Shown here: one piece after another, positions 15,332 through 20,089 of the stretch
Numbering within the stretch: position 1 is the first letter of the stretch
Layout: each line of letters opens with the position of its first letter
Assembly (NCBI GenBank): GCA_036558265.1
Contig: DATBFY010000527.1
Coordinates: forward strand, 1 to 20,089
DNA length: 20,089 nt
DNA from: RYN-433 sp036558265
Lineage (GTDB): Bacteria; Planctomycetota; Phycisphaerae; Tepidisphaerales; Tepidisphaeraceae
Direction: 5' to 3'
Position numbers and translations under genes: made by a program
The notes under the pieces: model-generated
What the model was told of the DNA's origin: nothing
What the model saw: the letters and a program-made list of their open reading frames with translations, nothing else
The model's database searches: none

Positions 15332-16819
15332 TTAGCGGCGGCCGCCGCCGCCACCACCGCGGCCACCGCCGCCGCCGCCTCGGGATGCGCCACCGCCACC
15401 GCTTCGGGAGCTGCCGCTGTACGAGGAGGGGCTGCTGCGACTGGCGGAGCCGCGGCTGCTGGAGGAGCGTGCGGCCGAGCCACCGCCATTGGCGCCGTCG
15501 AACGCGCCGCCGCGGCTGGAGGAGCTTGCGGAGGGGGAGCCGCTGCCCGCGGAGCCGGAGTACCCGGACGAGCGCGCCCCACCGGTACCTCCACCGGCCC
15601 CGGTGCCCCCGCCGCCGCTGCGGCTTCCGTAGCTGGAAAGTTGCCCGCTTCCCCCGGCCCCGGCACCGCCGCCGCGCGCCCCGGAGCCCGAGTACGCGCT
15701 GGGGCTTGCCCCGGCCCTGCCGCCCCCGGCGCCGCCCCCGGCGCCGCCGTCGGCACGGCCGCGGAAGTCCTGCCTTGCCGCCGTCGCGTTCGCCGACCCG
15801 GATCGCCCGAAGTTATTCGCCGTGGCCTGGTCACGGTACGACACTCCCTTGCGGTGGGCCGGATCGTGCTGAAACGTGCTTCGCCCCCCCTGTCCCGCAC
15901 CGCCCGTCTGGCGGTTGGTCTGGCGGTTGGTCTGGCGGTTGGTCTGGCGGTTGTTGATGTTCTGGCGCGAAGTCTCGCGGTTGATGTTGTTGTTGATGTT
16001 GGTGTTTCGATCGACGTCGATGTCGACGTCGCCGCCGTGCCAGTTGCAGCCGCCCCACGCGTAGCCCCACGCCGCCCCCACCGCCATCCCCACGCCGAAC
16101 GACACCATGTTGCTCGCCACGTACCCCGGCGGGTAATACGGCGCCGGCGGGGGGTACGCCGGGTAAGGCCACGTCCCGTACACAACCGTCGGATTGTACG
16201 CCGGCACGTACACCACCGACGGCGAGGGCGACTCGATCTTGATGACCTGGGGCGGCGGCGGCGCCTCGCCCTGCACGACGACCACCTGCGGTTCGGACTT
16301 CTCGACGATCACCTTCTGTTGTTCGTTGGTCTTCAGGTTCCCCGACTCCTGTGCCTTGAAACGCAGCTTCTGAACCGCCGCCATCACCGCCTTCTGATCC
16401 GCGATGAACGCATCGCCGAGCTTGACGGTCCACTCCAGTTGCTTGCTCATCATCGTCAGGACCTGCGGGAAGTTGACCAGCGACTTCACGCTCGGATCCC
16501 AGCTCATGCCCTCGAGCGCCTTGGTCAACGCGTCCCCTTTGAGGGTCTTGTTCTCGGTCGCCCAGCGATCCGCCTGCACGATCTCCAGCGGGTACGTCGA
16601 TGCCATCAGGACCTGCGCGAGGACCGAATCCGGGTAGAGCGCGATCGACGAGACAATCTGCTCAAGCTCCTCGGGTTTGAATTTAGCACTGGCCTGGGTT
16701 GTCGACGCGGCCGAGGCGGGGGTGCCCGTCCTTGGCGGGTCCGCGGCCCGCGCCCCCGCGGTGGCTAAGACGCCGATCAGACAGACCGCCAGTCGCAGTC
16801 GAGTTGTGTGCGTGGGCAT
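15332..16819 (-). CDS. DUF3300 family secreted protein with Gly/Ser-rich tail
   Basis: The 495-aa protein has a signal peptide ending ARA-AD near residue 25. A DUF3300 domain covers residues about 47-260, with FKPEELEQIVSSIALYPDSV, VLMASTYPLEIVQADRW and PSVVYVPAYNPTVVYGTWPY. After it come an Asn-rich segment, an NRQT tandem repeat near 290-305, and about 165 residues of Gly/Ser/Arg-rich sequence ending in RGGGGGGRR. A low-complexity tail is common in this family. The function is unknown; the protein is expected outside the cytoplasm. I chose ATG 16819 because the signal peptide starts there; an in-frame upstream ATG at 16864 would put polar residues before it and overlap the probable leader. 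It is the first gene of a pair with DUF2950. A DosR-like box lies 110 bp upstream. Confidence 0.88.
   Translation of the reverse strand: MPTHTTRLRLAVCLIGVLATAGARAADPPRTGTPASAASTTQASAKFKPEELEQIVSSIALYPDSVLAQVLMASTYPLEIVQADRWATENKTLKGDALTKALEGMSWDPSVKSLVNFPQVLTMMSKQLEWTVKLGDAFIADQKAVMAAVQKLRFKAQESGNLKTNEQQKVIVEKSEPQVVVVQGEAPPPPQVIKIESPSPSVVYVPAYNPTVVYGTWPYPAYPPPAPYYPPGYVASNMVSFGVGMAVGAAWGYAWGGCNWHGGDVDIDVDRNTNINNNINRETSRQNINNRQTNRQTNRQTNRQTGGAGQGGRSTFQHDPAHRKGVSYRDQATANNFGRSGSANATAARQDFRGRADGGAGGGAGGGRAGASPSAYSGSGARGGGAGAGGSGQLSSYGSRSGGGGTGAGGGTGGARSSGYSGSAGSGSPSASSSSRGGAFDGANGGGSAARSSSSRGSASRSSPSSYSGSSRSGGGGASRGGGGGGRGGGGGGRR
15906..15953 (-). repeat. Four tandem 12-bp repeats encoding NRQT
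   Basis: The unit gtctggcggttg occurs four times without change. On the minus strand it encodes the Asn-Arg-Gln-Thr repeat of the DUF3300 protein. Because the unit is a multiple of three and perfect at DNA level, its copy number could vary without breaking the frame. Confidence 0.9.
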
Positions 16820-16891
16820 GATGGTCGCCGTCCGTATTGCGCCCCCCGCGCGCGCGCTGCGCACATACGCCGGGGCGCGCGGTAGAAAACG

Positions 16892-16938
16892 AATCTAGGA
16901 CGCGCCACGCCTGCTCGACAATTGGACTTTGGTCCTAC
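16892..16938 (-). promoter_or_regulatory. DosR-like box and candidate -10 for the DUF3300-DUF2950 operon
   Basis: On the minus strand the box reads GTAGGACCAAAGTCCAAT (16938-16921), identical over 18 bp to the box before ppk2. TAGATT (16897-16892) follows the core after 26 nt, the same spacing as in the efflux-operon promoter, and is the best -10 of the three (4 of 6 to TATAAT). The predicted start is near 16885, with the box centre at about -44 and a leader of about 65 nt. A further half-site, ATTGGAC, lies at 16939-16945. The orientation points to the DUF3300 gene, not to the divergent gene at 17055. Confidence 0.55.
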
Positions 16939-16953
16939 ATTGGACGTTTACCT

Positions 16954-17039
16954 TGCCTGAGGCCTGGTGATCGGGTACATGACCGAGTGCTCAGGCACCT
17001 TGTTTCCGTCTTACAACCCCCTGCTGGGCCGGGGGTTGT
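16954..17039 (+). ncRNA. Candidate structured leader RNA or small RNA
   Basis: Two hairpins lie in the 5' region of the gene at 17055. The first is an 8-bp stem TGCCTGAG/CTCAGGCA (16954-16961 with 16990-16997) enclosing a smaller TCGG/CCGA stem. The second is a 9-bp stem ACAACCCCC/GGGGGTTGT (17013-17021 with 17031-17039) followed by a T-rich stretch, resembling an intrinsic terminator read on the plus strand. It ends 15 nt before the ATG. The layout suits an attenuator or a small RNA with its own terminator. It matches no riboswitch class I recognise. Confidence 0.3.
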
Positions 17040-17054
17040 TGTGTTTGCAATCGT

Positions 17055-17867
17055 ATGTTTGACGAACCGAACGACAGCGGCGGCGACGACGACCATGGCG
17101 CGGCGGAACGCCCCATCGATCCCAAGGACCGCGCCAGGGAGAAATCCGACGAGTTCCGCATGCACGCGGAGCTGGCTGCGGTCTTCGAAGGACCCAGGAA
17201 GTTCGACGCGCAACTGCGGCCCGGCCTCGATCCGGACCTTGCCCGAGACGTCCAGCGGACCATCGCGAAGCTGGACAAGTCCAAATCCCCCGACAGTCCG
17301 ATCCTGCCCGAGCAATCCACCGCGGATGCGGCCCGGCTGCTGAACCTGCCGCAAAGCCATGATCTGCCGACGAACGACTACTCCATCCACCGCCGCCCCG
17401 GCGAAGTCATGATCGTCCGATGGCTCGCCGGCGACCAGGTGCAGGCGTACTACGAGCGGCTCCAGGCACATTTCGACGCGGCCCTCGCGCAGTTCAGGGA
17501 CGAGGAGCGCGCGGCCAGGGCGTGGAAGCAGGATCCCCGGACGCTCGCATACCTCGCCGCGCTTGACGCCATCGACATCCGGATGGCCGACCGCTATCTC
17601 CGCGACCCGATCCGCACGCACAACCTCTTCGTGCTCTCGACGCAGGCAGCCGACGAGTTGGACATCCTGTACCTGTCGGACTACGTGATGGGCGTCCCCG
17701 CCGCCGACATCGTCGGCGAAGCATCGGCCCCCCCGGACGAGCCGACCGAGCGGGACCGGGCGTGGTTCTTCAAGCTCTTCTCGCTGCGCGGGATGGCCGA
17801 GGCGGAGGAACGGATGTGCTTCTTCGCCTACCTGCAGAAGACCGAGGACACGTTCGCGGACGACTGA
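17055..17867 (+). CDS. Hypothetical protein, cytoplasmic, no recognised domain
   Basis: This 270-aa protein has no signal peptide or membrane segment. The N-terminus is acidic (MFDEPNDSGGDDDHG), followed by charged helical sequence. The most structured-looking part is residues about 110-215, including YSIHRRPGEVMIVRWLAGDQ and a helical stretch around DAIDIRMADRYLRDPIRTHN. I recognise no catalytic motif and assign no function. Third-position GC and amino-acid make-up look normal for the window, supporting a real gene. There is no Shine-Dalgarno site before the ATG at 17055, and a terminator-like hairpin lies just upstream; an internal ATG at 17160 (MHAELAAVFEGPRKF) is a possible alternative start. 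It lies upstream of tRNA-Ile in the same direction. Confidence 0.7.
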   Translation: MFDEPNDSGGDDDHGAAERPIDPKDRAREKSDEFRMHAELAAVFEGPRKFDAQLRPGLDPDLARDVQRTIAKLDKSKSPDSPILPEQSTADAARLLNLPQSHDLPTNDYSIHRRPGEVMIVRWLAGDQVQAYYERLQAHFDAALAQFRDEERAARAWKQDPRTLAYLAALDAIDIRMADRYLRDPIRTHNLFVLSTQAADELDILYLSDYVMGVPAADIVGEASAPPDEPTERDRAWFFKLFSLRGMAEAEERMCFFAYLQKTEDTFADD

Positions 17868-17913
17868 TCTTTGCTCGGGGCGCGCGCGCGTCAGATCCCA
17901 TCGCATCGCGACG

Positions 17914-17941
17914 TTGACAAGGGTGTGGTCGTTCCTAAAAT
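17914..17941 (+). promoter_or_regulatory. Sigma70-type promoter of tRNA-Ile
   Basis: A perfect -35 TTGACA (17914-17919) and a -10 TAAAAT (17936-17941) are separated by 16 bp. The predicted start near 17948 lies about 18 nt before the tRNA. It is the best-matching housekeeping promoter I noticed in the window. Confidence 0.8.
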
Positions 17942-17965
17942 GCTCCGTCCATCGATCAATCGAGC

Positions 17966-18039
17966 GGGCTCGTAGCTCAGTTGGTTAGAGCGCGTCCCTG
18001 ATAAGGACGAGGTCACAAGTTCGAATCTTGTCGGGCCCA
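17966..18039 (+). tRNA. tRNA-Ile (anticodon GAT)
   Basis: The 74-nt sequence folds into a standard cloverleaf. The acceptor stem GGGCTCG pairs with CGGGCCC (one G-U pair), the D arm includes AGCTCAGTTGGTTAGAGC, the anticodon loop is CTGATAA with GAT in the centre, and the T loop is TTCGAAT with A as discriminator. The 3' CCA is not encoded, so it must be added by tRNA nucleotidyltransferase. It stands alone rather than within an rRNA operon, although tRNA-Ile(GAT) often lies in the 16S-23S spacer. Confidence 0.97.
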
Positions 18040-18048
18040 TCCAGACTC

Positions 18049-18075
18049 GACCCCGTGCCGTCATCGCACGGGGTC
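18049..18075 (+). terminator. Terminator-like hairpin after tRNA-Ile
   Basis: GACCCCGTGC (18049-18058) pairs perfectly with GCACGGGGTC (18066-18075) around a 7-base loop, giving a strong 10-bp stem 10 nt past the tRNA. The following bases (atgtcattt) are only moderately T-rich. The position fits termination of the tRNA transcript. The 140 bp from here to the next start show nothing else I can support. Confidence 0.65.
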
Positions 18076-18215
18076 ATGTCATTTGGCAAACCGTGGCCAA
18101 CGCGTCGTTTACGACCGGCGTCGGCAATTCGTGCCCGGCTTTCCGCTCCTCCGTCCCGCTTGACAACCACCCTCCCCCGCGCGACACATGTCCCCTGCAC
18201 AACCGGAGGACGTCG

Positions 18216-18920
18216 ATGGCCGCTGATCCCACCTTTTCCGCACTGATCCTCACGGCCGCCCCTACCGGCCTGGCAGCCGAGTCCGGGGGGGCATTCGTCA
18301 AGATCGACGGCCGGGAGGCCATCCTCCGCAGCGTCGAGCTCTTCCTCAACCGCGAGAACGTCAAGCAGGTGCTCGTCGTCTTCACCGCCGAAGACACCGA
18401 GGAAGGACGTCGAAAATACGGCGGGCACCTCGGTCTCTTCGGCGTAAAGGTGCTGACCGGGGGCCCGAAATGGATCGATCAACTCGCCGCCGGCGCCGAG
18501 AAGGTCTCGCCCGAGGTTTCCCACGTCATCGTCCATGACGCCGCCCGCCCCGCCGTCCCTTATACCGACATCGAAGCGCTGATGGAGGCGGCCGGCAAGA
18601 ATCCCATCGTCACCCTCGCAACCCCCCTGCGCGCCCCGATCGTCGAGGTGGACGAGGGCGGCAATGCGCTCGCGTTCCACCCGCCGACGCAGTACATGCA
18701 GCTCCTCACCCCGCAGAGCTTTTCGCTGGCCTCATTCAAGGAACTCGCCGGCGGGAAGAAGGAGCCGCACCCCTCCAAGTTCACGGTCCTCAAGGGTTCG
18801 CCATTGAACGTGCGCGTTGGCGGCCCGGGAGACGAGCGGATGGTCAAGACCATGCTCGGCATGCTTCCCAGGCCCAAGGTGAAGGGCCCGAGTAACCCGT
18901 TCGAAGAAGCGCAGTGGTGA
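18216..18920 (+). CDS. IspD-like protein (MEP cytidylyltransferase family) with degenerate nucleotide-binding motif
   Basis: The 234-aa protein has the IspD hallmark HVIVHDAARPAVP (HDAARP at 107-112), LLTPQSF (164-169) and a C-terminal GSPLNVR (194-200), where active IspD normally has a lysine (NIK). IspD makes CDP-methylerythritol in the MEP isoprenoid pathway. The N-terminal signature, normally an AAGxGxR run followed by PKQ or KKP before the first beta-turn, is replaced by LTAAPTGLAAESGGAFVKID (12-31), so the usual arginine and the lysine that bind CTP phosphates are not in place. It is either a diverged active enzyme or a pseudoenzyme paralogue. The start at 18216 has GGAGGA 5 nt upstream; the frame is open further up to 18093, but that part overlaps the tRNA terminator region and lacks such a site. 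It stands alone after the tRNA. Confidence 0.75.
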   Translation: MAADPTFSALILTAAPTGLAAESGGAFVKIDGREAILRSVELFLNRENVKQVLVVFTAEDTEEGRRKYGGHLGLFGVKVLTGGPKWIDQLAAGAEKVSPEVSHVIVHDAARPAVPYTDIEALMEAAGKNPIVTLATPLRAPIVEVDEGGNALAFHPPTQYMQLLTPQSFSLASFKELAGGKKEPHPSKFTVLKGSPLNVRVGGPGDERMVKTMLGMLPRPKVKGPSNPFEEAQW

Positions 18921-19077
18921 ACCACCGGGTGCGCACGCCTTCGCCCGATTGCGCATGAAGTCGCTTGCGGTTTGGCCCCCCCCGGATCGCGCGCGGCACC
19001 CGATCCCGCTTCATTTTCTTGCGTCCCCTGCAACTCTGGGATGTAATGAACGTCATCCTCATGAAAAAGGAGCGTTC

Positions 19078-20089
19078 ATGAACCATCTCACGCGCCTCGT
19101 CGCCCTCTGCTTCGTCGCCACGACCGTTTGCGCCGCCGACGACCTGCCCCGCTACCAGCTCCCCGTCGGCCGCGTTCTCCACTACAGCGCCCAGGGCAGC
19201 TCCAAGGAGAACAACGGCGCCCCCGGCTCGCGCTCCCGCTCCACCTGGCAACTGACCGTCGTCGACAACAATTCCGACGGCTCGGCGCGCGTGATCGCCC
19301 GCTCCGGCATGACCTACACCCCAGCCGGCGCCAACGCCGACATGCCCGAGCGCGTCTCCACCGCCGCCTTCGATCTCTATCCTGACGGCCGCTACCGCAT
19401 CGATCCCCAGCAGGCCATCCGCCTCAGCCCGCAGTCGATCTTCCCCCGCCTTCCCGGCGATGCCAACCAGGCAAAAACGCAGTGGCAGGACGACGTCGAT
19501 TGGACCGGCAGCCGCACCACGTACGCGCCGCAAGCCGCCGACAAGCCGACCGCGGAATTCGCTTTCACCGCCGTGCAGGACGGCCCGACCAACCGCATCT
19601 ACATCACCACCCACAAGTCCACGTTCCACTTCGACCGCGCCAGGGGCGTCGTGACCAAAGTGGATGGTGAATTCTCCCAGGACTGGGGCTTCCACCAGAA
19701 GGGCACTTCGGAAATGAAGCTCGACAAGGAGGAAACGATCCCCGCCGACCAGGCCGCCGACCTCGCCCGCGACTATGCCACGTTCCGCGACGCCGCCACC
19801 CGCTACAACAAGACGATGGAAGGCCTCCACGACGAGCCGGCCAGGGGGCAGGAGATCATCGACGCCGCCAAGGCCATTCTTACCTCGGCCGCCGATAAGG
19901 TCCAGCATCAGGACGTGAAGCGGGAATTCGCCGACAAGCTCCAGCAGCACGACCAGTACGCGAAGTATTCGCTCGAGGAGGCCAAGCGCTTCGCCGACGT
20001 GCTGAACAAGCCCGCCGCCGACTGGTCCGCAAAGGACCTGGACGGCAAGCCGCTGGCCGCCAGGGATCTCCGCGGCAAGGTCGTCGTGA
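19078..20089 (+). CDS. Exported protein with C-terminal redoxin (TlpA/AhpC-TSA-like) domain, cut by right edge
   Basis: The frame from the ATG at 19078 stays open for 337 codons and leaves the window. AAGGAG lies 5 nt upstream. Residues 1-19 form a signal peptide (LTRLVALCFVATTVCA-A), so the product is exported. Residues about 25-230 look beta-rich and match no domain I can name. Residues about 230-310 are charged and helical, with many Lys, Gln and Asp. The last visible residues, ADWSAKDLDGKPLAARDLRG then KVVV (314-337), are the typical opening of a TlpA-type thioredoxin fold, which would be followed by a WCxxC or peroxiredoxin site outside the window. The redoxin part is therefore inferred from its first strand only. 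The 157-bp gap before it holds no other gene; a six-codon frame at 19061 is just the ribosome site region. Confidence 0.75.
   Translation, partial: MNHLTRLVALCFVATTVCAADDLPRYQLPVGRVLHYSAQGSSKENNGAPGSRSRSTWQLTVVDNNSDGSARVIARSGMTYTPAGANADMPERVSTAAFDLYPDGRYRIDPQQAIRLSPQSIFPRLPGDANQAKTQWQDDVDWTGSRTTYAPQAADKPTAEFAFTAVQDGPTNRIYITTHKSTFHFDRARGVVTKVDGEFSQDWGFHQKGTSEMKLDKEETIPADQAADLARDYATFRDAATRYNKTMEGLHDEPARGQEIIDAAKAILTSAADKVQHQDVKREFADKLQQHDQYAKYSLEEAKRFADVLNKPAADWSAKDLDGKPLAARDLRGKVVV

Noticed and set aside
15326..16768. Plus-strand frame of 480 codons
   Set aside because: It is antisense to the DUF3300 gene; its Ala/Gly-rich start mirrors the Gly/Ser tail of that protein.
19039..19058. GGATG...CATCC inverted repeat before the redoxin-type gene
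   Set aside because: Only five base pairs, not repeated elsewhere that I noticed; too weak to call an operator.
19061..19081. Six-codon frame MKKERS overlapping the next start
   Set aside because: It coincides with the AAGGAG ribosome site of the redoxin-type gene and is too short to support as a gene.
18844..19950. Minus-strand frame of 368 codons
   Set aside because: It overlaps the redoxin-type gene, which has a signal peptide and a strong ribosome site on the plus strand.

Overview
The window is about 20 kb of GC-rich bacterial chromosome with no mobile element, CRISPR array or rRNA. Gene content suggests Planctomycetota, possibly a Phycisphaerae-like lineage. The clues are a HEAT-repeat plus PQQ-propeller lipoprotein, an RND permease with an extra membrane insert, an IspD-like protein resembling planctomycetal sequences from memory, and several secreted low-complexity proteins. 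This placement is inferred from family resemblance, not from a marker gene.

Layout. Positions 1-5675 (minus strand) hold a tight three-gene operon: a BASS/SBF-type transporter, an RND membrane-fusion lipoprotein, and an HAE1-type RND permease cut by the left edge. A 343-bp divergent control region (5676-6018) follows. Positions 6019-12057 (plus strand) hold a second operon: polyphosphate kinase 2, phosphoketolase (xfp) and glycogen phosphorylase (glgP). Next come a HEAT/PQQ lipoprotein (12103-14199, plus) and, convergent with it, a DUF3300-DUF2950 pair (16819-14257, minus). The right part holds a possible structured leader RNA, a gene of unknown function (17055-17867), tRNA-Ile(GAT) with its own promoter and a terminator-like hairpin, an IspD-like protein lacking the usual nucleotide-binding motif, and a secreted redoxin-type protein cut by the right edge.

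How the parts fit. PPK2, phosphoketolase and glycogen phosphorylase together form an energy-reserve module. Glycogen gives glucose-1-phosphate, phosphoketolase makes acetyl-phosphate (an ATP source) without oxygen, and PPK2 interconverts polyphosphate and nucleotide phosphates. The efflux/BASS operon points the other way from the same control region.

The most interesting signal is a regulatory motif, core GGACCAAAGTCC, found in three promoter regions. Two copies sit in the divergent region as a 21-bp perfect inverted repeat, one facing each operon. A third copy, identical over 18 bp to the PPK2-side copy, faces the DUF3300-DUF2950 operon. In all three the core is followed 25-26 nt downstream by a TAGNNT hexamer suitable as a -10 element. 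The core resembles the mycobacterial DosR (DevR) box GGGACTWWAGTCCC. I infer a DosR-like (NarL/LuxR-family) low-oxygen or energy-stress regulon joining reserve metabolism, efflux and a DUF3300/DUF2950 envelope pair. The regulator itself is not in the window.
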